64,000 nucleotides of DNA from Lacrimispora celerecrescens (GTDB lineage: Bacteria > Bacillota > Clostridia > Lachnospirales > Lachnospiraceae), in assembly GCF_000732605.1 (NCBI RefSeq), contig NZ_JPME01000002.1, positions 186,001 through 250,000 of the forward strand, in the 5' to 3' direction. This document shows positions 52,904 to 61,517 of the stretch, in pieces (the stretch's first letter is position 1; each line of letters begins with the position of its first letter). The notes under the pieces were generated by a model. The model was not told the origin of the DNA and made no database searches. It was given only the letters and a program-made list of their open reading frames with translations. The translations under genes were made by a program, and so were the position numbers.

Positions 52904-54943
52904 ATGAAGACATCGGGGGAAAAGAAACGAAACCTGAAAGCATTACTAGGGACGAAGAAAGTGAAGCCGGAAAAAAACGGAAGTAAGAGTACATTCCTGA
53001 AATCATTGAAGATGAAGATGCTGGCATTCATTATCGCAATTATTTTGGGATTGACTGTGACCAACATGGTGATCAGTATTACAGTCAGTTACAAAGGGAT
53101 TACAGATGTTGTGAAAAATGATTTGGAATCAACGGGTAAACTTGTAAACAGTCTGGTAGTACAGAACTTAAATCAGATGAAACTAAGCATTGAAGCCAGT
53201 TCACAGGGCGGAAGCTTGAAATCCATTAATTCCAGGGTTGTGACAGAATATCTTTCCAACCAGTGTAAGCTTTACGGATACAAAGAACTTGAAGTGATCA
53301 GTATGGATGGTACCGTTACCCGCAGCGCAAGCGGAGAGAATATCGGAGAGAAATATGAAGTCACAGGTTATCTGGAAAAGGCCTTAAATGGTGAGACCAG
53401 CATTTCTACCACGGAATATAATAACAACAAGGAACTTGTGATCCGTGTTGCGGCTCCTTATGAATATGGAGTTCTCTTAGGAACTTATGATGGCTCTATT
53501 TTAAGCGATTTAATCAGCGACCTTCGGATTGGTGAGAGCGGCAATGCTTTTATTATTGACAATACAGGAACCATGATCGCCAATATCTCACCGGAACTGG
53601 TTCTTAACCGCCAGAACTTTGTTGAGCTTTCCAAGTCCGATAAATCCTATACTTCTATAGGCCGTATGCTCCAGACCATGCTGGGTGGAAAAGCGGGAGT
53701 TGGAAATTACGTATACAAAGGAGACAACCGTTTTTGCTATTACAGCCCGGTAACAGGCAGTGACGGCTGGGCTTTGGGTGTAGCGGCATCGGTTAAGGAA
53801 ACCACCGTTTCCATCTACCTGGTAGTATTTGCAATGGGTGTGTTTGCCATTGTATCAATCGTTCTTGGTTGTTTCCTGGCATTTTGGTTTGCAGGATCCA
53901 TTGCAGGTCCGGTATCAGCCATAGCAGCAAGAATGAAGCTCTTTACAGAAGGTGATTTATCCAGTGAAGTTCCGGTTGTTAAGCGCAGAGATGAGATCGG
54001 TCAGCTTGCTGATGAAATCACCAGCTCCGTACATAGTGTTAAATCTTATATCACTGAAATCGCAGCTGTATTGGAAAATATCGCATCCGGAGATTTCAGC
54101 CGGTCCGTTGGGATGGAATTCCAGGGTGATTTCAAGGTGATTCAGGAATCCATTGACAGAGCGGAAGACTTACTTTCAAAAACGATGGAAACGATCAGCA
54201 TTTCTTCCGATGAAGTGGCAAAGGGCAGTGCCCAGGTGTCCCAGGGAGCACAGAATTTAAGCCAGGGTGCTGTGGAACAGGCAGCTTCTGTAGAAGAGTT
54301 ATCTTCCTCAGTAAATGAGATCTCCAGCAGTCTTATGAGTACAGCTAAGGCTGTGGAAGATGTGAATAAGCAGGCAGGACGGGTAGGAGAAGCCATGGAA
54401 AGCGGCAATGCCCAGATGCACGAAATGATGCAGTCCATGGATCAGATCAACAAAAAGTCCAAGGAAATTGAAAAAGTCAATAAACTCATCGAAGATATTG
54501 CCTTCCAGACAAACATCCTTGCGCTTAATGCCGCTGTCGAGGCAGCCAGGGCAGGCGAGGCCGGAAAAGGTTTCGCAGTTGTTGCAGATGAGGTCCGCAA
54601 TCTTGCAGGCAAGAGTGCCAATGCGGCAAAGGATACCTCCAGTCTGGTTGCAGATACCATTGCAGCTGTTAATACGGGAACCGGTATTGCGGCATCTACA
54701 GGGGAAACATTAAACGGAGTTCTTTCAGAAACCAAGAGCATGGTTTCCGCCATTCGCAGATCCGCAGAGGAGCTGCAAGAGCAAAGTGAAAAGGTTACTC
54801 AGGTAACTTATGGAATTGAGCAGATTTCTTCCGTAGTTCAGAACAACTCTGCTACCGCAGAGGAAAGTGCTGCGGCCAGCGAGGAACTTTCTGGTCAGGC
54901 AGAAGGTTTACGGGAATTAATGAGTAAATTTCGGCTCCGTTAA
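52904..54943 (+). CDS. Methyl-accepting chemotaxis protein (CACHE type)
   Basis: A 679-residue chemoreceptor: basic N-terminus, TM1 (about 39-60), an outside CACHE domain of about 240 residues ([24 protein letters not shown]), TM2 (about 303-330), HAMP (about 331-383), and a signalling domain with [20 protein letters not shown] near 530. ATG 52904 is chosen because AGGAG lies nine bases upstream; the ATG at 52862 has no site. Ligand unknown. It is not a recent duplicate of the receptor at 44.8 kb, as the outside domains differ. Confidence 0.9.
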   Translation: MKTSGEKKRNLKALLGTKKVKPEKNGSKSTFLKSLKMKMLAFIIAIILGLTVTNMVISITVSYKGITDVVKNDLESTGKLVNSLVVQNLNQMKLSIEASSQGGSLKSINSRVVTEYLSNQCKLYGYKELEVISMDGTVTRSASGENIGEKYEVTGYLEKALNGETSISTTEYNNNKELVIRVAAPYEYGVLLGTYDGSILSDLISDLRIGESGNAFIIDNTGTMIANISPELVLNRQNFVELSKSDKSYTSIGRMLQTMLGGKAGVGNYVYKGDNRFCYYSPVTGSDGWALGVAASVKETTVSIYLVVFAMGVFAIVSIVLGCFLAFWFAGSIAGPVSAIAARMKLFTEGDLSSEVPVVKRRDEIGQLADEITSSVHSVKSYITEIAAVLENIASGDFSRSVGMEFQGDFKVIQESIDRAEDLLSKTMETISISSDEVAKGSAQVSQGAQNLSQGAVEQAASVEELSSSVNEISSSLMSTAKAVEDVNKQAGRVGEAMESGNAQMHEMMQSMDQINKKSKEIEKVNKLIEDIAFQTNILALNAAVEAARAGEAGKGFAVVADEVRNLAGKSANAAKDTSSLVADTIAAVNTGTGIAASTGETLNGVLSETKSMVSAIRRSAEELQEQSEKVTQVTYGIEQISSVVQNNSATAEESAAASEELSGQAEGLRELMSKFRLR

Positions 54944-54963
54944 GATTTGCCGATGATATAAGA

Positions 54964-55002
54964 AAACAAGAAGGTCCTATGAAGGGGCCTTCTTGTTTTT
55001 TA
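54964..55002. terminator. Bidirectional terminator
   Basis: The stem AACAAGAAGGTCC pairs with GGGCCTTCTTGTT (one G-T) and is followed by T6 on the plus strand. On the minus strand it is followed by TTTTCTT. It serves the chemoreceptor and the convergent small gene. Confidence 0.78.
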
Positions 55003-55011
55003 ATCATTTCC

Positions 55012-55215
55012 TTATTCTTTATCCACATTCTTTGCATGAGGCATGTAGGGATAAAGATCTTCATATGCTTCCAGTTCCGCTTCTGACTGCGGTGCCGCGG
55101 GAATAAGTCCCGTACAATCCATGGTGGAACAAGTCTGAATATCAATATCATAATTATTCTTGGAGGTTGTTGATTCCGTCTTTCCTTTTTTTGATTCTTT
55201 TTTTTCTGATTTCAT
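55012..55215 (-). CDS. Small unknown protein, Lys-rich N-terminus, acidic C-terminus
   Basis: A 67-residue protein starting at ATG 55215, with AAGGAG upstream on the minus strand. The first 15 residues are rich in Lys, Glu and Ser; the rest contains two Cys (TCSTMDCTG), proline-alanine (IPAAPQSEAE) and a C-terminal LYPYMPHAKN. No signal peptide or membrane segment is seen. I do not recognise the family. The clean start site, terminator and distinct composition support a real gene. Confidence 0.6.
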   Translation of the reverse strand: MKSEKKESKKGKTESTTSKNNYDIDIQTCSTMDCTGLIPAAPQSEAELEAYEDLYPYMPHAKNVDKE

Positions 55216-55394
55216 TTCATTTTCTCCTTCCGGCAGTCTTTTAGGAACCGTTACTTTTAGTTTGAGGAAAAACATCATAATTATTCGCTGCCTGCATGAT
55301 CTCTTTTTTTGCGTTATAAATTTTATTAAAAATCGTTATATAGGATGTGGGCAGCATCGTCCAAGAGTAATGTGTGATCACAGGGGGGACTTAA

Positions 55395-55916
55395 ATGAGG
55401 ATTGCTATTTTTACAAATGAAGAACAGACGCCGGAACTTAAAAAGGCCTGTCCCTGCAGACAGAACAACCGATTACAGATTGATTATTTTTCTATAAAGG
55501 AAGGACGTCTTTTCACATTGGAGCGCGCTTTGTATGATATGATTGTCATTTCACCAAAAGGAAATATAACCTTATTCCAGACAAAATATTCCGTGTACTT
55601 TAACGGTCAGTTCTGCGTCCTGGATATCACGGATATTCTTTATCTGGAATCCTATTACCGGAAAACCAGTGTGGTGGCAGGCAGCGGAAGTATGCGGATC
55701 CGGGCAAGGCTTGATGAAGAGGAAGAAAAGCTTCCAAAAGACCGGTTTGTCAGAATCAACAGGCATAACATCATTAATATGCAATACGTAAGGAGTGTAA
55801 AGGGAGAAGCAGTCGAGATGCAGAACGGACAGGTTTTGTATGTAAATAGCGGGAGAAGAAAGAAGTTTGAAAAAAGTTACAGGGACTTTTTAAAAGAGAA
55901 TTGTATGACATTGTAG
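55395..55916 (+). CDS. LytTR-domain DNA-binding regulator without a full receiver domain
   Basis: A 173-residue protein. The C-terminal 100 residues are a LytTR DNA-binding domain (DITDILYLESYYRKTSVVAG; FVRINRHNIINMQYVRSV). The N-terminal ~70 residues are too short for a receiver and lack its Asp motifs, so signal input, if any, is not by classical phosphorylation. GGGGGAC precedes the ATG. It is monocistronic, with a terminator after it. The target is unknown; the divergent small gene at 55012 is one candidate. Confidence 0.82.
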   Translation: MRIAIFTNEEQTPELKKACPCRQNNRLQIDYFSIKEGRLFTLERALYDMIVISPKGNITLFQTKYSVYFNGQFCVLDITDILYLESYYRKTSVVAGSGSMRIRARLDEEEEKLPKDRFVRINRHNIINMQYVRSVKGEAVEMQNGQVLYVNSGRRKKFEKSYRDFLKENCMTL

Positions 55917-56053
55917 AGATATTTCAAAAAAACGCAACAATTAGATTAAAAAGTGCAAACTGTCTTGCCTTGGGTAAGAGACCATGGTATTGTATGTTTC
56001 AATAATCGGCAGCTCACATCTAAACACATTCTATATAATCTGTAAAATCAGGA

Positions 56054-56093
56054 CAGGCAGCGAAAATCAGCCGATATCGCTGCCTGCCTTTTT
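56054..56093 (+). terminator. Intrinsic terminator between convergent genes
   Basis: A perfect 10-bp stem (CAGGCAGCGA/TCGCTGCCTG) with a 13-base loop, then T5 after GCC. Serves the LytTR gene; it may also help the convergent mutarotase gene. Confidence 0.75.
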
Positions 56094-56097
56094 ATCG

Positions 56098-56979
56098 TTA
56101 AAGAACTCCTATAGAAAGACCATAGCTTTTTGCAGTTCCGGGACTTAAGGTCTGCACATGGTTCTTATGGGTGAATTCATCATCTTCTGTAGCATAGATT
56201 GCAGAACCGTTCCATGGCTCCACACAGACAAATGGTGCTTTTGCAGGATAAGGGGTCCAGAAAGCTACGGTTTCAAAGCCTGGGAAGGAAACTTCCACCC
56301 CCCGGCCGGTATTTCTGTTTACAATCGAAACTTTTCTGGACTGTAAATCGTCAAAATAGATGGCATCATCTTTAAATATTTCACGGTTTAAAGAAAGAGT
56401 ACGGCTTCTCTTCAGCTGTTCGATCCGGTTGTCAGGATTAAATTCCAGATGTTCAGAATCATATACCATACTGGATATGGTTTCAGCCTTTTCAAACACC
56501 AGATCATAATCTTCAAATACGGCGTTATCCTCCATGGGGCAGTTAAAGCCAGGATGAGCGCCCAGACAGTAATGTATGGTCCGATCATCGGTGTTTGTTA
56601 CCCGGTATTCCATGAATATGGTACCGTCTGTGAGAGTATAGGCAAGACTCAAACGGAAGGAATAGGGATAAATCTTCTTTGTATCTTCCGTATCCCGGAT
56701 TTCAAAGGTCACGGAAGTGTTTGTCTGTTCAGAGACATAAAAATCCATTTCCCGGCAAAAACCATGTTTCGGGATTTTCCATGTCTGGCCTTCCAGAATG
56801 GTCTGGTCGTTCCGGCAGTTTCCCACGATAGGAAAAAGAAGAGGAGAGCATTTGTTCCAGAACTGGGGATCTCTCTGCCATATGTATTCTGAGTCGTCAG
56901 AATCTTTGAATGAAATGAGCTGGGCACCGATGGAATCGATGACAGCTGTAGCTTTTGAATCTTTTAGTGTAACCAGCAT
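56098..56979 (-). CDS. Aldose 1-epimerase family protein (LacX-like)
   Basis: A 293-residue beta-sandwich protein of the galactose mutarotase superfamily. Family segments include GAQLISFKD near residue 18, PLLFPIVGNCRND near 46, KHGFCREMDF near 71, LGAHPGFNCP near 143 and CVEPWNGSA near 246. It resembles LacX-type hexose-6-phosphate or aldose epimerases; the sugar is not known. It is a single gene. Confidence 0.82.
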   Translation of the reverse strand: MLVTLKDSKATAVIDSIGAQLISFKDSDDSEYIWQRDPQFWNKCSPLLFPIVGNCRNDQTILEGQTWKIPKHGFCREMDFYVSEQTNTSVTFEIRDTEDTKKIYPYSFRLSLAYTLTDGTIFMEYRVTNTDDRTIHYCLGAHPGFNCPMEDNAVFEDYDLVFEKAETISSMVYDSEHLEFNPDNRIEQLKRSRTLSLNREIFKDDAIYFDDLQSRKVSIVNRNTGRGVEVSFPGFETVAFWTPYPAKAPFVCVEPWNGSAIYATEDDEFTHKNHVQTLSPGTAKSYGLSIGVL

Positions 56980-56999
56980 TTTGAAATTACCTCGTTTCT

Positions 57000-57306
57000 T
57001 TGTTCAGTTGTTTTAGCTTTTTAAATGGCCGTTCTCAGGCTTAACTTAAGATAAGTATACTAAATATAAAAAGAAAATTCTATGGGTTTTGCAAATAAAT
57101 TAAGCATGCCGGTTCTTGCCGGTTTTTCCCATCCTTTCATTAATTTGTAAGAACTGGTAAGGGTTTTGTCAGAACTTGTCCGAAAGCTTTAGGGAAATAT
57201 AAGGAATTATTCCTATTTTTAGTTGGACTCTATGATACAATTATATCATAATCATAATATATCATATAACTAAAATCCCTTACAGGGATAATATATGCCC
57301 AAAGAT
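57000..57306. other. AT-rich intergenic region
   Basis: About 300 bases between divergent genes with no ORF. It contains TCATAATCATAATATATCATATA-like AT stretches around 57244-57268 that could hold promoters for either side. No clear structured RNA was seen. Confidence 0.4.
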
Positions 57307-57349
57307 CATGGGCGAATAAGAGGAAACAGCATGGGCGAATAAGAGGAAA
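57307..57349 (+). repeat. Tandem 20-bp repeat in the leader of the transglycosylase gene
   Basis: CATGGGCGAATAAGAGGAAA occurs at 57307-57326 and 57330-57349. Each copy contains ATG-GGC-GAA-TAA, a three-codon mini-ORF, followed by a purine-rich stretch like a ribosome-binding site. The second copy runs into the AAAGGAGG that serves the gene at 57365. Confidence 0.6.
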
Positions 57350-57364
57350 GGAGGCAGTGAATCT

Positions 57365-58081
57365 ATGAGAATTGGAACATTTATAAGAAGAACTTTATTT
57401 TTGCTGATGACGGTATGTCTTTTGACCGGATTCACTGTGGCATATAAAGGGTATGAAATGTACCGGGAGGCCCTCCAGGAAACCAGTCTGCAGGACCGGG
57501 TAGAAGCTATCCGTGATAAGGAAGGTTATACGGAGTACGAGAGCTTGCCACAGATTTATGTGAACGCAGTCATATCCGTTGAGGATCACCGTTTTTACCG
57601 CCATAACGGAATTGATCTGATTGCCATTGCCAGAGCAGCTGCAAACGATATCATTGCCGGCAGTTTTGTGGAAGGCGGCAGCACCATAACCCAGCAGCTT
57701 GCTAAGAACTTATATTTTGACCAGGACAAAGAGATTGCCAGAAAAGCGGCTGAGGTGTTCATGGCCTATGACATTGAGAGGAATTATACCAAGGATGAAA
57801 TTTTTGAACTATATGTAAACTGCATTTATTTTGGAGACGGATATTACAGTGTGGGCGATGCCAGCGAGGGTTACTTTAAAAAGGGACCGGAAGATATGAC
57901 GGAGTATGAGAGCACTCTCTTAGCCGGTGTTCCGAATGCCCCTTCCAAATATGCACCGTCGAAAAATCCTGCTCTGGCGGAGAAAAGACAGATGAAGGTC
58001 CTTCAAAGAATGGAGAAGTGCGGATATTTTTCTGCGGAAGAGGCGGAGACTGTAGCGGAGCAGATGGTGGCTATCCGTTGA
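57365..58081 (+). CDS. Monofunctional peptidoglycan transglycosylase (GT51)
   Basis: A 238-residue membrane-anchored glycosyltransferase: an N-terminal helix (about 10-27), then a GT51 domain with catalytic Glu73 in SVEDHRFYRHNGID, EGGSTITQQLAKN at 103-115, the helix motif RKAAEVFMAYDIE, and the second acidic motif EIFELYVNCIYFG near 146. No transpeptidase domain follows, so it is MtgA-like and polymerises lipid II only. The ATG at 57365 has AAAGGAGG upstream. Confidence 0.9.
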   Translation: MRIGTFIRRTLFLLMTVCLLTGFTVAYKGYEMYREALQETSLQDRVEAIRDKEGYTEYESLPQIYVNAVISVEDHRFYRHNGIDLIAIARAAANDIIAGSFVEGGSTITQQLAKNLYFDQDKEIARKAAEVFMAYDIERNYTKDEIFELYVNCIYFGDGYYSVGDASEGYFKKGPEDMTEYESTLLAGVPNAPSKYAPSKNPALAEKRQMKVLQRMEKCGYFSAEEAETVAEQMVAIR

Positions 58082-58088
58082 TTTTTGC

Positions 58089-58117
58089 TTGATGAATGAA
58101 AGGTTAGAGGGTATAAT
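58089..58117 (+). promoter_or_regulatory. Promoter of the exonuclease gene
   Basis: TTGATG (58089-58094), 17 bases, TATAAT (58112-58117). Confidence 0.7.
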
Positions 58118-58164
58118 GGAGATGTTACATATACTCTTTATCGTACAAAAGAATGGAGGAATCT

Positions 58165-58833
58165 ATGGCCACCAGACAATTCACAGGCAGACGTTTAGAC
58201 CAATATGCAGAGAATTACGTGGTATTTGATTTGGAAACAACAGGCATCAGCGCTGGGGAAGATTCCATTATAGAGATTTCCGCGATCAAGGTGAAAGGAC
58301 ATGAGCCTGTCGCCGAATTTAATACACTGGTTAATCCTGGGACCCATATTCCAGCCGGTGCTACTAATGTAAATGGAATAACAGATGATATGGTGAGGAA
58401 GGCGCCTGGACTAAAGGAGGTTCTGCCGGAGTTTTTATCCTTTATTGAAGGGGAAATTCTGGTAGGTCATAATATTCAGTCCTTTGACCTTCTTTTCCTA
58501 TACAGGGCAGCAGAGGAGCTTTTGGGAAAAAAGGTGGAAAATGATTACATTGACACCCTTTTTATGGCGAAAGCCTGCTTGCCTCAACTAAACCGCTATC
58601 GTCTGACGGATATTTCGGCATATTTCCAAATTGATACAGAGGGAGCCCACCGGGCACTAGCTGATTGTGTTATGAACCAGAGGTGTTATGAGCATATGGG
58701 AAAGCTGCAACAGAAAGAGGAAGTTGAAATCTGCCCCCAGTGCGGCGGAATACTTAGGCGCCGCAGCGGGAAATTCGGGGAATTTTATGGCTGTTCTAAT
58801 TTTCCTCAGTGCCGTTTTACAAGGAATGTTTGA
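58165..58833 (+). CDS. DnaQ-like 3'-5' exonuclease with C-terminal zinc ribbon
   Basis: A 222-residue protein. Residues 15-175 form a DEDDh exonuclease: VFDLETTG (ExoI), VGHNIQSFD (ExoII) and HRALADC (ExoIII). The C-terminal 40 residues are a topoisomerase-type zinc ribbon (CPQCGG...GCSNFPQC). The combination fits single-strand or structured DNA repair or processing rather than a polymerase proofreading subunit. ATG 58165 is preferred because GGAGG sits five bases upstream and overlaps the alternative ATG at 58153. Confidence 0.87.
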   Translation: MATRQFTGRRLDQYAENYVVFDLETTGISAGEDSIIEISAIKVKGHEPVAEFNTLVNPGTHIPAGATNVNGITDDMVRKAPGLKEVLPEFLSFIEGEILVGHNIQSFDLLFLYRAAEELLGKKVENDYIDTLFMAKACLPQLNRYRLTDISAYFQIDTEGAHRALADCVMNQRCYEHMGKLQQKEEVEICPQCGGILRRRSGKFGEFYGCSNFPQCRFTRNV

Positions 58834-58917
58834 GCAGCAGGTTAGGAATGTTAGCAGGAATTCAGGCATCCGCAGGATGCATAGATTTATTACATAATGC
58901 AAGAAAGGGGAAACGGT

Positions 58918-59133
58918 ATGGAGGATAAAAATTTGTATAATAAGATCATGCTGATTGTACTTTGCTTGATCGCAGTTTTGCTTTGTGCAGGTATGTACAG
59001 CTGGTTTCATGAAGGGAGTGCCCCGCTTGAAATGGAAGTGCCAAAGGTCCAGGTCCTTCAACTTGAATTCCGGGAGTCGGGAAGGCTTCCGGAGTCTGTC
59101 GTTTTGGAGGAAGACGGAATATGCAATTTTTAA
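58918..59133 (+). CDS. Small single-helix membrane protein
   Basis: A 71-residue protein with one hydrophobic helix (about 10-29, IMLIVLCLIAVLLCAGMYS) after a short charged N-terminus, and a Glu/Val-rich outside tail. No family recognised. ATG 58918 follows AAGGGGAAAC. It overlaps the GNAT gene by 13 bases, so the two are probably co-translated. Confidence 0.6.
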   Translation: MEDKNLYNKIMLIVLCLIAVLLCAGMYSWFHEGSAPLEMEVPKVQVLQLEFRESGRLPESVVLEEDGICNF

Positions 59134-59639
59134 TCGAGAGGGCAGTCCCGGATGATTATCTGATTGTTGCTGACGTGATTCAATCGGTATGGCAGCAAAT
59201 ACAGCAAAAGGACTGGTTTGTCGCCGATGATTCGGAGTACACCTGCCGTACACTTAAAGAGGGAAACGGAATCGGGTATAAGGCTTTTGAAAAGGATTCC
59301 GGGGCCCTGGCAGGTGTTTTTCTTGCTGCTTTGCCGGGAAACGGGGAAGAAAATCTTGGCCGGGACATCGGCCTTCCCGAAATGGAACTGGGAAAAGTCG
59401 CCCATATGGAGTCGATCGCCATCCTTTCTGAATATCGGGGAAACGGCCTTCAGCATTCCATGATGAAGACCGCAGAAGAAGAACTTAGAAAACAGGGCTA
59501 TCGGTATCTGATGTGTACGGTTCATCCGGAAAATAGATACAGCAAAAACAACATAATAAAACAAGGCTATCAGGTTGTCCTGACCAAAGAAAAGTACGGA
59601 GGATATGTAAGAGATATATTATTAAAGAAACTTTCTTAA
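59121..59639 (+). CDS. GNAT-family N-acetyltransferase
   Basis: A 172-residue acetyltransferase. The acetyl-CoA-binding region is AHMESIAILSEYRGNGLQHSM near residue 93, followed by YLMCTVHPENRYSKNNIIKQGY, typical of the fold. The substrate is unknown. It starts inside the end of the small membrane-protein gene (ATG 59121, with GGAGG upstream). Confidence 0.85.
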   Translation: MQFLIERAVPDDYLIVADVIQSVWQQIQQKDWFVADDSEYTCRTLKEGNGIGYKAFEKDSGALAGVFLAALPGNGEENLGRDIGLPEMELGKVAHMESIAILSEYRGNGLQHSMMKTAEEELRKQGYRYLMCTVHPENRYSKNNIIKQGYQVVLTKEKYGGYVRDILLKKLS

Positions 59640-59653
59640 AATACCGGATTTTC

Positions 59654-59665
59654 GCAAACGTTTGC
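59654..59665. promoter_or_regulatory. LacI/CcpA-type operator (cre-like)
   Basis: GCAAACGTTTGC is a perfect 12-bp palindrome. With flanks it matches the cre consensus TGNAANCGNTNNCA at 13 of 14 positions. It lies 11 bases upstream of the -35 of the transporter promoter, a position compatible with activation or with repression by a LacI-family protein. Confidence 0.55.
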
Positions 59666-59676
59666 ATAAAAAAACG

Positions 59677-59705
59677 TTGACGTTTGGGTTAATTTTACGT
59701 ATACT
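59677..59705 (+). promoter_or_regulatory. Promoter of the nickel/peptide-type ABC operon
   Basis: TTGACG (59677-59682), 17 bases, TATACT (59700-59705). Transcription should begin near 59712, giving a leader of about 170 bases. Confidence 0.65.
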
Positions 59706-59708
59706 TTT

Positions 59709-59835
59709 TCCTAAGGGCTGACAGAAGTCACCAACTAATAGGATGAATAAACAAAACAATATTTAAGAACAGATACCAGGAAGGTATGGGTATTCCCAAG
59801 GAATACGTATGGCTGTTTCTGGTATCTGTTTTTTT
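59709..59835 (+). promoter_or_regulatory. Structured leader ending in an intrinsic terminator (attenuator or riboswitch-like)
   Basis: A first element pairs TCCTA (59709-59713) with TAGGA (59739-59743) around a small hairpin TGAC-AGAA-GTCA (59719-59730). It is followed by a terminator: outer stem AACAGATACCA/TGGTATCTGTT (59768-59778, 59820-59830), inner stem GTATTCC/GGAATAC (59790-59806), and T7 to 59835. ATACC (59774-59778) could pair instead with GGTAT (59783-59787), which would open the outer stem. The promoter lies upstream and the gene downstream, so premature termination is likely regulated. No known riboswitch class was recognised. Confidence 0.5.
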
Positions 59836-59882
59836 GCAGAAATACCGGACAGGGTGATAATCACTTATGGAGGAGAAGAACG

Positions 59883-61517
59883 ATGAGAAAGTATAGATGG
59901 GGGATTGCTGCAGCTTTGGTACTGTCTGCCGTGGTTATGAGTGGCTGCGGAAAGGCTGACGGGAAGCAGACACAGGCGGTTTCAGAGTCGGGCGCAGCAG
60001 ACAATATTGGGAAAGACGACAGGGTCGTCGTGGTAATGGGCGTCAGCTCAGAGCCTGAAGCAGGATTTGATCCGGCTTATGGCTGGGGAGCCGGGGAACA
60101 CGTCCATGAGCCTTTGATTCAAAGCACACTTACGGTCACGGATAAGGATTTAAACATCGGCTATGATCTGGCAACGGATTTAAAGGTCAGCAGCGACGGT
60201 TTGACCTGGAACGTAAAGATCCGGGATGACGTGTTCTTTACGGATGGGAAAAAACTGACCGGGAAGGATGTAGCATTTACTTATAATACCTTACGAGATA
60301 CCAGCTCTGTGAATGATTTCACAATGCTGGACAGGGCAGAGGCAGTGGATGACACGACCGTGGTGTTTCATATGAAGCATCCCTATTCCATCTGGCCATA
60401 CACCATGGCTGTGACAGGAATCGTACCGGAACATGCATATGGACCGGATTATGGGGAACATCCCATCGGATCCGGCAGATACATATTAAAGCAATGGGAC
60501 AGAGGGCAGCAGGTGATCCTGGAAGCAAATCCGGACTATTATGGAGAAGCACCAAAGATGAAACGGGTTACGGTCCTCTTCATGGAAGAAGATGGGGCTT
60601 TGGCGGCGGTCCAGTCCGGGCAGGCGGATATTGCATATACGGCTGCTTCCTATTCGGATCTTACGGTACCCGGGTATGGTCTTTTGGACTGCAAAACCGT
60701 GGATAACCGTGGATTTAACCTTCCGGCCATTCCCTCCGGAAGCGTATCGGAAGAGGGAGTTCCTTTGGGAAATGACTTTACCAGTGAAGTAAAGGTCAGA
60801 AGAGCGATCAACATCGGAATCGACCGGGAAGAGATGATAAATAACGTGCTGAATGGTTACGGCAGTCCCGCTTACAGCGTCTGTGACAAAATGCCATGGT
60901 ATGAGCCTTCCGCAAAGACAGAATATGACCCGGAAGGGGCAAAGGCTTTGCTTGATGAGGCAGGCTGGAAACTGGGCAGCGACGGAATCAGAGTGAAGGA
61001 CGGGAAACGGGCAGAACTCAAATTCCTTTATCCTGCAGGAGATTCTGTAAGGCAGGCCCTTGCGGCAGACACCATCAATCAGCTTAAAGAGCTGGGAATT
61101 GACGGACAGATGGAAGGCGCAAGCTGGGATACCGCCTATGACAGAGCCTATTCACAGCCTTTGATCTGGGGCTGGGGCGCTCATACTCCCATGGAGCTTT
61201 ATAATATTTACCATACCATGGAGGAAACCGGGCTTGCAGCCTATTCCCCTTATGCCAATCAAAAGCTGGACCAGTACATGGATGAAGCTCTGGCAGAAAG
61301 TGATCTGGAAAAATCCTATGAGCTGTGGAAAAAAGCCCAGTGGGATGGGGAAACAGGCATTACCCAAAGCGGTGACATTCCCTGGATCTGGCTTGTAAAT
61401 ATTGATCATTTATATTGGGTAAGGGATGGCTTAAAGGTTGCGGACCAGAAGCTTCACCCCCATGGCCACGGTTGGTCCATTGTAAATAACGTGGATCAGT
61501 GGAGCTGGGAGCCATGA
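59883..61517 (+). CDS. Nickel/peptide-type ABC transporter substrate-binding lipoprotein
   Basis: A 544-residue family-5 solute-binding protein (OppA/NikA type). The signal peptide ends in VVMSGC with lipid Cys22. The mature part shows LTWNVKIRDDVFFTDGKKLTGKDVAFTY near 110 and RRAINIGIDREEMINNVL near 305. A C-terminal HPHGHGW cluster and several surface His/Trp are reminiscent of NikA/CntA-like metal or metallophore binders, but peptide substrates are possible. GGAGGAG precedes the ATG. It is the first gene of an operon. Confidence 0.87.
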   Translation: MRKYRWGIAAALVLSAVVMSGCGKADGKQTQAVSESGAADNIGKDDRVVVVMGVSSEPEAGFDPAYGWGAGEHVHEPLIQSTLTVTDKDLNIGYDLATDLKVSSDGLTWNVKIRDDVFFTDGKKLTGKDVAFTYNTLRDTSSVNDFTMLDRAEAVDDTTVVFHMKHPYSIWPYTMAVTGIVPEHAYGPDYGEHPIGSGRYILKQWDRGQQVILEANPDYYGEAPKMKRVTVLFMEEDGALAAVQSGQADIAYTAASYSDLTVPGYGLLDCKTVDNRGFNLPAIPSGSVSEEGVPLGNDFTSEVKVRRAINIGIDREEMINNVLNGYGSPAYSVCDKMPWYEPSAKTEYDPEGAKALLDEAGWKLGSDGIRVKDGKRAELKFLYPAGDSVRQALAADTINQLKELGIDGQMEGASWDTAYDRAYSQPLIWGWGAHTPMELYNIYHTMEETGLAAYSPYANQKLDQYMDEALAESDLEKSYELWKKAQWDGETGITQSGDIPWIWLVNIDHLYWVRDGLKVADQKLHPHGHGWSIVNNVDQWSWEP

